64,000 nucleotides of DNA from Jiangella alkaliphila (GCF_900105925.1 NZ_LT629791.1:4124001-4188000), one strand, 5' to 3'. Counted from the stretch's first letter, positions 47,592-57,188 are shown. The notes: a model not told the origin generated them from the sequence alone. Translations and numbers: made by a program.

Positions 47592-50582
47592 ATGCACCGT
47601 TCCCTGGTCCGGAAGATCGTGGCTGTGGCCGGCAGCGCCGGGTTGGTCGCGGCGGCCGTCGCCGCGAGCCACCCGGCGGCCGCCGAGCCGGGCACGCTGC
47701 CGCCCGCCGAGGAGCGGCGCGTGCTCACGACCGAGCACGTCGACGCGATCAATGTCGGGTTCGACGGTGAACGACTGACGGTCGACTCGAAGATCAGCCC
47801 GCCGGTCGAGCACGTCGCCGTGGACGACCTGGTGTTCCAGCTGTCCGACCTCGGGCGGGTCGAAGGACTGCCCGAGCAGTACGCGGAGTTCATCGGCGCC
47901 GACACCGCCTGGGTGATCATGCAGACGCAGAACCCGGACGTGCTGTGGGCGGGCTGGAGCACCGAGGGGCTCGCCGCCGGGGTCGTCGACGACGATGCCG
48001 TGGAGATCACCCTCACCGACGTGCGCGGACCGGGCGACCTCGAGGTGTTCCAGACCGGCCCGTTCGGTGAGCCGATCCGCGTCTTCAGCTCGGACGAGGA
48101 CCACAAGACGCTGCGCCAGGCGGTGAACGCGCACGTGCACGCCAACTGGGCGTTCACGCAGCCCGGCGTCTACACCGTGACGTTCACGGTGGCGGCGGCC
48201 GTCGACGGGGAGCCGGTGACGTCCGGTCCGGTCGACTACACTTGGGTGGTCGGCGGCGAGGACGGCGCACTGCCCGCGCCGGCGCCGTCCGCCATCACCG
48301 TCCAGGCTCCGCAGACCGCCGTCGTGGGCGAGGAGGTGCTGCTCGAGGCGGACGTGACGACCGATCCCGGTTCCGGCGCGCCGCCGGCACCCGGCGGGTG
48401 GGTCGAGTTCCACGACGGCGACACCGCCCTGGGCTGGGCGCCGCTCGCCGAGGGCCGGGCCGAGCTGCCGGTGACCCTCACCGAACCGGGCGAGCACGCC
48501 GTCACGGCCACGTACACGTCGCAGGAGCCGCAGTTCTACGCGCCGGCCACGGCCGAGCCGGTCACCGTCACGGTCGAGGACGGCGACGTCGAGCCGCCGG
48601 CGACCACGCTGACCGTCTCCGGTCCGGACGGCGCCGTCCCCGCGGGCGAGCCGCTGACGCTGACGGCGACGCAGGACCCGCCGACCGGTCTGACGGCGTA
48701 CCGGTGGTCGACCCGCGCGCCCGGCGGGCTGGCCTTCGACCCGGTCGACGGCGCCACGACCGGCACGCTGACCGTCACGCCGGCCGCGGCCGACGACGGT
48801 CGGCAGTACCGCGCCGCCCTGTACACCGACGACGGGGTGCACGTCGCGTACTCCGCGCCCTACACGCTGGCCGTCCAGGATGCCGAACCACCGGGGCAGT
48901 GCGAGGACCCGCGCACCATGCTCACCGACGAGCACGCCGACCTGCTCGCGCCCGCGCTCGACGGGGACCGGCTCGAGCTGCGCGCGAAGGTCGGCACCGC
49001 CGCCGACCACACCTACTACGACCCCGCGGACCTGCTGGTCCAGGTGAAGGATCCCGAGGCGGCCGGCACGGTCCCCGCCGGCGCCGGGTTCGAGTTCCTG
49101 GGCGACGCGGGTGACCCGCTCTGGATGATCCCTCAGACGCAGAACCCGGACGTCGTCTGGGCGGGCTGGTCCACCGAGGACCTGGCTCCCGGTGAGCTGC
49201 AGGGCGACGTCGTCGACATGACTCTGGTCGACGCCACCGGCCCCGGCGAGGTCGAGGTGTTCCAGACCACCGGACTCGGCGCGCCGCCCGCGCGGATCTT
49301 CAGCTCGGCCGACTCCCTGCCGGCCCGGCAGCAGAGCGTCGGGCAGCACGTGCACGCGAACTGGGCCTTCACCGAGCTCGGCGAGTACACGCTGACGTTC
49401 GAGGTCACCGGCACGCTGCCGAGCGGCGCGACGGTCACGACGGGCGAGGTCGGCTACGCCGTCGTCGTCGGTGACCCCGAGTGCGACCCCGGTCAGCCCG
49501 GCGACGAGAACGGCGCGGACGAGTCGGGCGGCGACGCGTCGGGCGGCGACGAGTCCGGCTCCGACGAGGGTGGTGGTGACGCGACCGGCGGGGACGTGAC
49601 CGGTGGGGACGGCGGCACCGACACGGGCAGCACCGGCGGCGCCGACGCGGGCGACGCCGGCGGCACCACGCCGGATCCGACCACCCGGCCGACGACCACC
49701 CCCACCGCCGAGGTGTGCGTGCCGCGGCCGAGCGCCACCACCCCGGCTCCGGGCGCTCCATCGGCACCGGGCGGTACCTCGGGCGACCCGGTGGTGCTCA
49801 CCACCGAGCACGTCGACCTACTCGCGCCGGTCTTCGAGTCCGGTGCGCTGGGCCTGCGGGCCAAGGTGGGCTCGGCGGCCGACCACACGTTCTACGACCC
49901 CGCCCACGTGCTGGTCCAGGTGCTCCCGGCCGCCGAGAGCACCGTGCCCGGCGGCGACGCGTACGCCTTCCTAGGCACGGCCGGGGCGCCGTTGTGGCTG
50001 ATCCCGGAGACGCAGAACCCCGAGGTGGTGTGGGCCGGCTGGTCGACGGAGGAGCTCGCGGCCGGCACCTTCGCCGGCGACGCCGTCGACCTGCGGCTGG
50101 TCGGCGCGGAGGGCCCGGGCGCGGTGGAGGTCTTCCAGACGACGGGGTTCGGCGACATCGCCCGGATCTTCAGCTCGGAGGAGTCGCTGCCCGCCCGGCA
50201 GCAGAGCGTCGGCCAGCACGTGCACGCGAACTGGGCGTTCTCGGCGGAAGGCGACTACACGCTGACCTTCGAGGTGTCCGGCACCACGGCCGCCGGCGAG
50301 ACGCTCACGACCGGCCCGGTGGAGTACGCGTTCGTGGTCGGCGAGTCGTCCGGCGCCCGCAACGCCTCGCCCACGCCCACCGCCACCGCCACGCCGAGCC
50401 CGTCGCCGACGCCCACCCCGTCCGCCACCCCGTCCGCCACGTCGTCCGGCGACGAGTGCGACCTGGCGAGCACGGGCACGTCGGCGACGCCGGGGCTGAC
50501 GGTGCTCGGCGGGCTGCTCGTCGCGGCCGGAGCGGTCGCGACGGCGGCGTACTGGCGCGATCGCCGTGCGGCTCGCGGGTAG
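47592..50582 (+). CDS. Anchored-repeat surface protein with three choice-of-anchor M domains
   Basis: The 996-residue protein has a signal peptide (residues 1-32) and three copies of the actinobacterial surface-anchored repeat domain (about 43-230, 440-625 and 722-910). Each begins near TEHVD/DEHAD, includes QTQNPDV(L/V)WAGWST and ends HVHANWAF. Two Ig-like domains lie between the first two copies and an acidic Gly/Asp/Thr-rich linker between the last two. The C-terminus has a Pro/Thr stretch, LASTGTSATP and a membrane helix with RDRRAARG, a variant wall-sorting or membrane anchor. Repeated His-x-His motifs suggest metal binding. It overlaps the binding-protein gene by 17 bases, tying it to the transporter. 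Confidence 0.88.
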   Translation: MHRSLVRKIVAVAGSAGLVAAAVAASHPAAAEPGTLPPAEERRVLTTEHVDAINVGFDGERLTVDSKISPPVEHVAVDDLVFQLSDLGRVEGLPEQYAEFIGADTAWVIMQTQNPDVLWAGWSTEGLAAGVVDDDAVEITLTDVRGPGDLEVFQTGPFGEPIRVFSSDEDHKTLRQAVNAHVHANWAFTQPGVYTVTFTVAAAVDGEPVTSGPVDYTWVVGGEDGALPAPAPSAITVQAPQTAVVGEEVLLEADVTTDPGSGAPPAPGGWVEFHDGDTALGWAPLAEGRAELPVTLTEPGEHAVTATYTSQEPQFYAPATAEPVTVTVEDGDVEPPATTLTVSGPDGAVPAGEPLTLTATQDPPTGLTAYRWSTRAPGGLAFDPVDGATTGTLTVTPAAADDGRQYRAALYTDDGVHVAYSAPYTLAVQDAEPPGQCEDPRTMLTDEHADLLAPALDGDRLELRAKVGTAADHTYYDPADLLVQVKDPEAAGTVPAGAGFEFLGDAGDPLWMIPQTQNPDVVWAGWSTEDLAPGELQGDVVDMTLVDATGPGEVEVFQTTGLGAPPARIFSSADSLPARQQSVGQHVHANWAFTELGEYTLTFEVTGTLPSGATVTTGEVGYAVVVGDPECDPGQPGDENGADESGGDASGGDESGSDEGGGDATGGDVTGGDGGTDTGSTGGADAGDAGGTTPDPTTRPTTTPTAEVCVPRPSATTPAPGAPSAPGGTSGDPVVLTTEHVDLLAPVFESGALGLRAKVGSAADHTFYDPAHVLVQVLPAAESTVPGGDAYAFLGTAGAPLWLIPETQNPEVVWAGWSTEELAAGTFAGDAVDLRLVGAEGPGAVEVFQTTGFGDIARIFSSEESLPARQQSVGQHVHANWAFSAEGDYTLTFEVSGTTAAGETLTTGPVEYAFVVGESSGARNASPTPTATATPSPSPTPTPSATPSATSSGDECDLASTGTSATPGLTVLGGLLVAAGAVATAAYWRDRRAARG

Positions 50583-52149
50583 GGCGGCGGCCGCACCGGC
50601 CGTCGCCGTCGCCGTCGCGCTCGCCGTGACCGGGTGCGCCGCACCGGAGACGCTCAGCGCGAGCGACGACCGGGTGCAGGTGATCACGACCACCGGGCTG
50701 CTGGCCGACCTCGTCCGCCACGTGGGTGGGGACCGGGTGAACGTCGGCTCACTGGTGCCCGACGAGGCCGACCCGCACTCGTACGAGCCGAGCCTGCGCG
50801 ACGTCCGCAACGTGGTCTACGCCGACGTCGCGTTCAGCAACTACCTCCTGCTCGAGCAGCAGTCGGTCATCAAGGCGCTGGACGCGAACCTCGACCCGGA
50901 CGCGCCGAACATCTCGCTGGCCGAGGGCGCGGTGAAGTACGCGGCGGAGATCATCCCGCTGGTCGAGAACGTCGCGCTGGACACCGTCTGGCTCGGCCTG
51001 CGGGTGCGGGGGACCGGCGAGCAGTACCGGGCGAACCGTGCCTCGGACGTGTACCTCAGCGGCACCGCCGTCGAGGGCCCGGGCGACCTGGTCGCGTACC
51101 TGACGGAGTCGTTCGGGAACCCGGAGTTCTACGTCGACTCGACCGACGGGTTCGACGCCGCCGACGGGTACCGCGACGACACCGCGACCCTGCCGCCCGA
51201 CGCGCACACGCACATGAGCTGGGCGTTCACCGAGCCCGGTGTGTACCAGCTGTCGATGGGGGCGAGCCTGGCCGTCGCGCCGGACGAGCGGCCGGTCGCC
51301 CTGGGGGAGCGGACGTTCACGTTCGCCGTCGGGGTCGATCCGCACTCGGTGCCGGGCATGGACGGGGTGGAGGTGCTGGACGCGGGGCATGCCGACCTGA
51401 CCGTCGACATCGACACCGGCGATCTGTACCTGCTGGCCGACCCGCACGGCGGCGGCGACGCCCATCAGCAGGTGTACGACCCCGCGACGACGGTGATCGA
51501 GGTGCCGAACAAGGCCCTGCACGAGATCCCGGCCGGCGAGGACTTCCGGTTCCTCGGCCGTCCCGGCGACCCGATCTTCCAGCTGCCGCAGGCGGTGCTC
51601 GGCCGGCACGTGCACGGCGAGATCGATCCGCACCTGTGGCAGGACGTCGGCAACGCGATCTCCTACGTCGAGCTGATGCGCGACACGCTGATCGGCGTCG
51701 ACCCGGACGGCGCGCGGGAGTACCGGGACAACGCCGCGCGCTACATCGGCGAGCTGGAGCGGCTGGACGCGTACGTTCGCGACACCATCGCGGCGATCCC
51801 GGAGTCGCGGCGGCACCTGGTGACCACGCACGACGCGTTCGGCTACCTGGCCGCGGCCTACGACGTGCGGATCTCCGGGTTCGTCACCCCCAACCCGGCC
51901 GCCGAGCCCAGCCTGGCCGACCGCCGCAAGCTGGCCGAGACCATCCGCAACCTGCGCATCCCCGCGGTCTTCCTCGAGCCGAACCTGGTCACCCGGTCGT
52001 CGACGCTCACCGAGGTCGCCGACGACCTCGGCGTCCGGGTCTGCCCGATCTACGGCGACACCTTCGACGACGAGGTCACCGGCTACGTCGAGATGATGCG
52101 ATTCAACGCCGAGTCGCTGCGCACCTGTCTGACCGAACCAGCGGAATGA
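50566..52149 (+). CDS. Anchored-repeat-type ABC transporter binding lipoprotein (metal)
   Basis: The 527-residue lipoprotein (AVTGCAAP lipobox) is a TroA/ZnuA-like cluster 9 binding protein: VITTTGLLADLVRHVGG, metal His in ADPHSYEPS, EIDPHLWQD, HDAFGYLAAAY and YGDTF. Between the lobes (about residues 140-345) sits an insertion made of pieces of the surface-anchored repeat: first the back half (EGPGDLVAYLTESFGNP ... HTHMSWAFTEPG), then the front half (AGHADLTVDIDTGDLY ... FRFLGRPGDPIFQLPQ). That is the reverse order of the free-standing domain. TIGR03772-type proteins are known to carry the repeat. Zinc or manganese is the likely cargo. Confidence 0.88.
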   Translation: MRLAGRAAAAPAVAVAVALAVTGCAAPETLSASDDRVQVITTTGLLADLVRHVGGDRVNVGSLVPDEADPHSYEPSLRDVRNVVYADVAFSNYLLLEQQSVIKALDANLDPDAPNISLAEGAVKYAAEIIPLVENVALDTVWLGLRVRGTGEQYRANRASDVYLSGTAVEGPGDLVAYLTESFGNPEFYVDSTDGFDAADGYRDDTATLPPDAHTHMSWAFTEPGVYQLSMGASLAVAPDERPVALGERTFTFAVGVDPHSVPGMDGVEVLDAGHADLTVDIDTGDLYLLADPHGGGDAHQQVYDPATTVIEVPNKALHEIPAGEDFRFLGRPGDPIFQLPQAVLGRHVHGEIDPHLWQDVGNAISYVELMRDTLIGVDPDGAREYRDNAARYIGELERLDAYVRDTIAAIPESRRHLVTTHDAFGYLAAAYDVRISGFVTPNPAAEPSLADRRKLAETIRNLRIPAVFLEPNLVTRSSTLTEVADDLGVRVCPIYGDTFDDEVTGYVEMMRFNAESLRTCLTEPAE

Positions 52150-53087
52150 GGACGATGACGCGACGACTCGTGCCCCTGCTGGGGGCGGGCCTGCTGACGA
52201 TGACGGCGGCCGCCGGCGCGGCGGCCACCGGCGACCCGGACCTGGACCAGGAGATCGACGCCGACCAGCCCGTCGCCACCGATCAGGCGGTGCTGAGCGA
52301 CGGCCACGTCGACATCGGCCCGCGCTACGTCGACGGCGCCTGGACGCTGCTCGTCCACGACGACCACGCCGCCCCGCCGACCTGGCGCACCGTGCCGGCC
52401 ACCGTGTTCCAGGTCGGCGACGCCGCCCTGACGCCGGTGCCGGACAACCCCGACTACGCCTTCCTGCCCGCCGAGCCGGGCACCGAGGTGCACGTCGTGC
52501 CGCAGGCGCAGCGGCCGGACGTGATCTGGGTGGGCTGGAACACGCAGGACCCCACGGTCATGGACAGCGTCGACCGCGGGGCGACGCTCACCCTGCGCGG
52601 TGTGCAGGGCCCGGGTGACGTGGTGATGTTCCTGCAGAGCGGCACGCTGGGCGAGCCTGAAGTGCTGTGGGACAGCCGGGAGCCGTACCCGCAGGACGTC
52701 TGGGTCGAGGTGAACACCCACACGCACGCCAACTGGGTCTTCGCCGAACCGGGCGTCTACCTGGTCGAGGTCGAGGTCTCGGCCGACCTCGTCTCGGGCG
52801 CGGCCGAGGCGGACACGCAGGTCCTCCGGTTCTCCGTTGGCGACGCCACCAGCACGGACGAGGCGTTCGCCACCGAGTACGCCGCCGCGCCCGAAGCGAC
52901 CGACGCGCCCGCACCGGACGCGACCGGCTCGCCCGCCGCGGCGGAGGATCCTGTCAACGACGGCGAGGCGCCGCCGCTGCTGGCCGGGGTGGCCGGCGCG
53001 GCCGTCCTCCTCGTTGCCGTCGCGGTGGTCGCCGCGCTGCGCGGCCGGAGCGCGAAGCGCCGGGCCCGGGCCGACGGCGCGCCGTGA
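52146..53087 (+). CDS. Anchored-repeat membrane protein of the ABC transporter locus
   Basis: The 313-residue protein has a signal peptide, one surface-anchored repeat domain (SDGHVDIGPRY, PQAQRPDVIWVGWNT, NTHTHANWVFAEPGVY), an Ala/Pro/Asp-rich spacer and a C-terminal membrane helix followed by basic residues (GRSAKRRARADGAP). It matches the wall/membrane component encoded in anchored-repeat ABC loci (TIGR03773 type). Start: ATG 52146 overlaps the binding-protein stop (ATGA), but ATG 52155 with GAGG five bases upstream is equally possible. It probably passes metal from the surface protein to the binding protein. Confidence 0.82.
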   Translation: MRTMTRRLVPLLGAGLLTMTAAAGAAATGDPDLDQEIDADQPVATDQAVLSDGHVDIGPRYVDGAWTLLVHDDHAAPPTWRTVPATVFQVGDAALTPVPDNPDYAFLPAEPGTEVHVVPQAQRPDVIWVGWNTQDPTVMDSVDRGATLTLRGVQGPGDVVMFLQSGTLGEPEVLWDSREPYPQDVWVEVNTHTHANWVFAEPGVYLVEVEVSADLVSGAAEADTQVLRFSVGDATSTDEAFATEYAAAPEATDAPAPDATGSPAAAEDPVNDGEAPPLLAGVAGAAVLLVAVAVVAALRGRSAKRRARADGAP

Positions 53088-53827
53088 GCGTCCTCGAGGT
53101 CCGCGGCGTGACGGTCGGCCTGGGCGGGCGCACGGTGCTGCACGACGTCGACCTGTCCGTCGGGCTCGGCGAGCTGGCCGGGCTGATCGGCCCGAACGGC
53201 GCCGGCAAGACGACGCTGCTGCGGGCGGTCCTGGGCCTCGTGCGGGTGAGCGCCGGGAGCGTGCTGGTCGACGGCCGCCCGGTCCGGCCGCGGCGCGCGC
53301 CGGTCGGCTACGTGCCGCAGCGGCACGAGTTCGCCTGGGACTTCCCGATCTCGGTCGAGAACGCCGTCATGACCGGCCGGAGCGGGCGCATCGGGCTGCT
53401 CCGCCGGCCCGGGGTGGACGACTGGCGCGCCGTGGGCGCGGCCCTGGAGCGGGTGGGCATGGGCGACCTGGCCCGCCGGCCGGTCGGCGAGCTCTCCGGC
53501 GGGCAGCGGCAGCGGGTGCTGGTCGCCCGGGCGCTGGCGCTGCAGCCGCGGGTGCTGCTGCTGGACGAGCCGTTCACCGGCCTGGACCTGCCCACCCAGG
53601 AGCTGCTCACCGCCCTGTTCCGCGAACTGGCCGGCGAGGACCATGCGGTGCTGATGACCACCCACGACCTCGTCGGCGCCCTCGACACCTGCACCCGGAT
53701 CGCGCTGCTCAACCGGACCATCGTCGCCGACGCGCCGCCCAGCGAGCTGCTCGACCCCGAGCCCTGGATGCGGGCGTTCGGCGTGGGGGAGAACAGCCCG
53801 CTGCTGAAGATCCTGAAGGTGATGTGA
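53084..53827 (+). CDS. Metal ABC transporter ATPase (anchored-repeat type)
   Basis: The 247-residue ATPase has Walker A GPNGAGKTTLL, the signature LSGGQRQRV, Walker B VLLLDEPFTGLD and the switch His in MTTHDL. The sequence is of the ZnuC/MntB branch. It energises uptake through the permease encoded next. GTG start overlaps the stop of the preceding gene (GTGA). Confidence 0.92.
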   Translation: MSVLEVRGVTVGLGGRTVLHDVDLSVGLGELAGLIGPNGAGKTTLLRAVLGLVRVSAGSVLVDGRPVRPRRAPVGYVPQRHEFAWDFPISVENAVMTGRSGRIGLLRRPGVDDWRAVGAALERVGMGDLARRPVGELSGGQRQRVLVARALALQPRVLLLDEPFTGLDLPTQELLTALFRELAGEDHAVLMTTHDLVGALDTCTRIALLNRTIVADAPPSELLDPEPWMRAFGVGENSPLLKILKVM

Positions 53828-53830
53828 GCC

Positions 53831-54715
53831 GTGTCGATCCCCGAGTTCATCGCCGACCTCACCAACCCCGACCTCGCGTTCCTGCCGAAGGCGCTGCTGA
53901 TCGCGGTGATGTCGAGCGTCGTCTGCGGCGTCGTCGGCTGCTACGTCGTGCTGCGCGGCATGGCGTTCATCGGCGACGCCGTCGCGCACGCCGTCTTCCC
54001 GGGCCTGGCGATCGCGTTCGTGCTGCAGGGCAGCCTCGTCGCCGGGGGAGCGGTGGCCGGTGTCGTCACGGCCGTGCTGGTGGCCGTCTTCGCGCAGAAC
54101 CGCCGCGTCAAGGAGGACTCCGTCATCGGCGTCTTCTACGTGGCCTCGTTCGCGCTCGGCGTCGTGATCATCTCGCGGGCGCCCGGGTACGCGGGGTCGC
54201 TGCAGCAGTTCCTGTTCGGCTCGATCACCGGCATCCCGGACGAGGACCTCTACACCGCGGCCGTCACCGGCGTGCTGCTGCTGGCCGTCGTGCTGCTCCT
54301 GCACCAGCAGTTCGTCACCGTCAGCCTGGACCGCGAGCTGGCCCGCGCGGTCGGGCTGCGGGTGTTCTGGCTCGACATCGCGCTGTATGTGCTGGTGACG
54401 GTCGCGATCGTCATCTCGGTCCAGACCATCGGCAACATCCTGGTGCTCGCCCTGCTCGTCACGCCGGCCGCCGCCGCCCGGCTGCTGACCGACCGGCTCG
54501 GCGCGATGATGCTGCTCGCCCCGGCGATCGGCGGGTCCGGCGCGGTCGTCGGGCTGTACCTGTCGTGGAGCTACGACCTCCCGGTCGGCGGCACCATCGT
54601 GCTGGTGCTGGCCGCCGTCTTCCTGCTGGCCTGGACGTTCGCGCCGCGGCACGGCCTGGTGGCTAGACGCTGGCGCGGCGCCGCCGGCGACGTCGTCGCA
54701 GCACGAGCGCGGTGA
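53831..54715 (+). CDS. Metal ABC transporter permease (ABC-3 family)
   Basis: The 294-residue permease has eight or nine hydrophobic helices and ABC-3 family hallmarks: VVGCYVVLRGMAFIGDAVAHAVFPG, SVIGVFYVASFALGVV and VQTIGNILVLALLVTPAAAARLL. Such permeases move zinc, manganese or iron. GTG start three bases after the ATPase stop. Its 3' end overlaps the convergent DUF916 gene by 53 bases. Confidence 0.9.
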   Translation: MSIPEFIADLTNPDLAFLPKALLIAVMSSVVCGVVGCYVVLRGMAFIGDAVAHAVFPGLAIAFVLQGSLVAGGAVAGVVTAVLVAVFAQNRRVKEDSVIGVFYVASFALGVVIISRAPGYAGSLQQFLFGSITGIPDEDLYTAAVTGVLLLAVVLLLHQQFVTVSLDRELARAVGLRVFWLDIALYVLVTVAIVISVQTIGNILVLALLVTPAAAARLLTDRLGAMMLLAPAIGGSGAVVGLYLSWSYDLPVGGTIVLVLAAVFLLAWTFAPRHGLVARRWRGAAGDVVAARAR

Positions 54716-55625
54716 CGACGACGGCGAGCCCCGCCAGCGCGAGCCACGGCACGACCCAGAGGCGGGCGGCGGCGACGTCCGGTGGCGGCATCGGCTCGAG
54801 CGCCCGGCCGCCGGACGTCTCGGGCCGGACCTCGACGTCGACGTCCATGGGCCCGAGCTGCCAGACACCCCCGACGACGGCGGAGCCGGCGACGGAGTCG
54901 CCGGGCAGCAGCTCCGGCAGCGGCTCGCCGGTCCAGCCGCGCTCGCCCAGCCCGAACGGCCCAGCGACACGGACGGCGGGCCGGCCGGCGAGGCGCACGT
55001 TGCCCTCGTTGCGCACGGTGTACTCCACCCGGACGGCGCCGGGCTGGCCGAGCGGCGGGCCGTCGAACACGAGGCGGACGTCGTCGACGGTGAGCCCCGG
55101 CCGGAGGGTGCCGGTCACCCGCAGGTAGATGCGGGCGCCGACCCGCCGGTCGACGGCGACCTGCCCCTCGCCGGTCGCGGCGCGGGTGGTGAGGCCGGCC
55201 ACGATACCGCCGGCGTGGTCGCCGGGCGTCGCGTCCGCCGGGACGGCGATGCGGAACGGCACGTCGACGCGCGAGCGGGCCGGGATCGTGACAGTCGGTT
55301 CGCCCAGGTCGACCCACGAGCCGACCCCGGTGGGCGCCTCGGCGGCGGGCAGCAGGTCGAAGCCGCCCTGCGTGTTGCGCACGGCGTCGCTCGCGTACAG
55401 GGCGAGGGTGAGCGGCTGCTCGGTGTAGTTGGACACGGCGACGACGTCGCTCACGACCGCGCCGGGGTCGACGGTGTGCTCGAACGCCGCGCGCTCGCCC
55501 GGACCGTCCGGACCGGATGGCACGATGCCCCAGGTCACGGGTGGCGAGTCGGCTGCTGCCGGCGCCGCGGCGAGGCCGGCGGCGACGGTCAGGAGGAGGG
55601 CCGCGAGCGGGCCGGTGGGTCGCAC
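54663..55625 (-). CDS. DUF916 / WxL-interacting-type membrane protein
   Basis: The 320-residue protein has a signal peptide (residues 1-25), a DUF916-like domain (WGIVPSGPDGPGERAAFEHTVDPGAVVSDVVAVSNYTEQPLTLALYASDA) with a second beta-sandwich, and a C-terminal membrane helix with a run of Arg. DUF916 proteins bind peptidoglycan and hold WxL-domain proteins on the surface. The WxL-like protein is encoded directly upstream in the same operon, which supports the pairing. Confidence 0.85.
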   Translation of the reverse strand: MRPTGPLAALLLTVAAGLAAAPAAADSPPVTWGIVPSGPDGPGERAAFEHTVDPGAVVSDVVAVSNYTEQPLTLALYASDAVRNTQGGFDLLPAAEAPTGVGSWVDLGEPTVTIPARSRVDVPFRIAVPADATPGDHAGGIVAGLTTRAATGEGQVAVDRRVGARIYLRVTGTLRPGLTVDDVRLVFDGPPLGQPGAVRVEYTVRNEGNVRLAGRPAVRVAGPFGLGERGWTGEPLPELLPGDSVAGSAVVGGVWQLGPMDVDVEVRPETSGGRALEPMPPPDVAAARLWVVPWLALAGLAVVVTALVLRRRRRRRRASV

Positions 55626-55656
55626 GGATGGGCTCCGATGGGTCCGGGCAGCGGCC

Positions 55657-55688
55657 GGCGCGACCGGCCAGGGCGGACCGGTCGCGCC
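55657..55688 (-). terminator. Intercistronic hairpin between WxL and DUF916 genes
   Basis: GGCGCGACCGG (55657-55667) and its perfect complement (55678-55688) pair around a 10-base loop in the 84-base gap. It may damp transcription into the DUF916 gene. Confidence 0.6.
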
Positions 55689-55709
55689 GACACGTCATGC
55701 GGTGGTGAC

Positions 55710-57188
55710 TCAGATGGCCGTGAAGGTGATCGTCGCCTCGTAGGTGCCGGCGACGAGCGTGGTCGGCGCCTCGATCAGCAGGCCGGCGCCGAGCCGGCTG
55801 GTGCCGGCTCCGTCACCGGCCGCCGCGGCGGCCAGCGGCCGGCTGACGGAGAGGCCGTCGCCGGTGTCCGGACCCGGCGCGACGCTGCCGCCGGCCGTGA
55901 CCCCGCCGCCGCCGGGCTGCTCGGCGACCAGCGGCGTCCAGCCCAGGTGGCCGCCGCCGAGGACGTCCCCGCCGTCAGAGGTGAAGTCGCCGACCTGGCC
56001 GGACACCACCCAGCCGGGCGTCGCGGCGCGGGTGTCGGTGACCGTGACCGGGCGCAGGTCGCCGGTGGACGTCCACCGGTCGGCCGCCGCCCCGAGCTCG
56101 AAGTCGCTCATCACGACCTCGGCGTCGTCCGGGTCCACGCTGGCGACCAGCGCGCCCTCGTCCTCCGGCAGGGTGGCCACGATCCGCTGCGCGAGGTCGC
56201 CCGGCGGCTCCGGCTCGCCGTGGTCGTCGACGACGATCGTGACCGGCGCGGACTCCGCCACCACGGCGTGGTCCGCGTCGTAGAGCCGGACGATGACCGC
56301 GACACCGTTGTGGTCGGCGGTGGCGGTGAAGCTGTACTCGCCGGTGCCGGCGTCGGGCACGACCACCCACTCGCTCGCGCCCGGTACGCGGGTGAACCAG
56401 TGGTAGTGGTCCAGCCCGGTCGGCGGGTCCTGCACCGCGGTGAGCGTGACGATGTCGCCGGAGTGGTAGTGGCCGGCCAGGCCCGAGATGCCGAGCGTGG
56501 TCGAGGGCGCCGGTTCGGCGTCGCCCACCTGGAACGTGTAGGTGACCGGCGCGCTGGTGACGGTGCCGCCGCCCGCCAGCGTCCCGCTGCCCCGGACGGT
56601 CAGCGTGTAGCGGCCGGTCTCCGTGAACGCCCAGTTCGCGTGGGCGTGGACGTTGGCGTTCGGCGAGATCGTGCCGGGCAGCTGGAAGCCGCCGCCGAGC
56701 ACGGAGATCGGCTCGCCGAACGAGCCGGTCTGCCACAGGAACACGTCGCCGGGTCCCTGGACGTCGGTGACCTCGATGCGCAGCGGGTTGGTGAACACGC
56801 CCGCCGGGATCTGCTCCGTGCTCCAGCCCGGCCAGATCAGCTCCGGGTCCTGGGTCTGCGGCAGGTAGTACACGGTGTCGCCCGCGTCGCCGAGGAAGCT
56901 CAGGCTCGGCGGCACGGGGTCCGGCAGCACCATCGCCGCCTCGGGCTTGACCTGCAGCAGCACGTCTTCGGGCGCATGCGGGACGTGGTGCCCGGTGACG
57001 TCCTCCTGCAGGACGACGCCCAGGGTGTCGTCCTGCCAGGTCATCGTGAACGCGTCGATGTGCCCGGAGTCCAGCACCAGCTCGAACTCGCCGGCCGCCG
57101 CGGTGGCCGTGGCGCTCGCCGCCAGCAGCGCACCCGCGACGACAGGGACGGCCAGCGACTTGGCGCCCCCTGAGAGCAGGGTTCTCAT
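55710..57188 (-). CDS. Surface protein with choice-of-anchor M domain and C-terminal WxL-like domain
   Basis: The 492-residue protein has a signal peptide (1-33), one surface-anchored repeat domain (DSGHIDAFTMTWQDDT, PQTQDPELIWPGWST, VHAHANWAFTETG), an Ig-like domain, and a C-terminal 130-residue WxL-like domain (VTVTDTRAATPGWVVSGQVGDF, GGHLGWTPLV, AGTYEATITFTAI). WxL domains stick non-covalently to the cell wall, often with a DUF916 protein, here the next gene. It therefore presents the same metal-type domain as the transporter proteins but uses a different anchor. ATG 57188 has a GGAGAGG ribosome binding site, and the Zur-like box lies 41 bases upstream. Confidence 0.87.
   Translation of the reverse strand: MRTLLSGGAKSLAVPVVAGALLAASATATAAAGEFELVLDSGHIDAFTMTWQDDTLGVVLQEDVTGHHVPHAPEDVLLQVKPEAAMVLPDPVPPSLSFLGDAGDTVYYLPQTQDPELIWPGWSTEQIPAGVFTNPLRIEVTDVQGPGDVFLWQTGSFGEPISVLGGGFQLPGTISPNANVHAHANWAFTETGRYTLTVRGSGTLAGGGTVTSAPVTYTFQVGDAEPAPSTTLGISGLAGHYHSGDIVTLTAVQDPPTGLDHYHWFTRVPGASEWVVVPDAGTGEYSFTATADHNGVAVIVRLYDADHAVVAESAPVTIVVDDHGEPEPPGDLAQRIVATLPEDEGALVASVDPDDAEVVMSDFELGAAADRWTSTGDLRPVTVTDTRAATPGWVVSGQVGDFTSDGGDVLGGGHLGWTPLVAEQPGGGGVTAGGSVAPGPDTGDGLSVSRPLAAAAAGDGAGTSRLGAGLLIEAPTTLVAGTYEATITFTAI

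Noticed and set aside
49495-49700. Repeated GGCGAC-type sequence suggesting a DNA repeat array
   Set aside because: It is the Gly/Asp/Ser/Thr-rich linker of the anchored-repeat surface protein, in frame and without spacers.
47544-49811. 755-codon minus-strand frame opposite the anchored-repeat surface gene
   Set aside because: It would read through the Zur-like box and ribosome binding site of the real gene, and it has no recognisable domain.
52757-54970. 737-codon minus-strand frame across ABC ATPase and permease genes
   Set aside because: It covers parts of three well-supported genes on the other strand and shows only Gln/Asp/Arg-rich low complexity.
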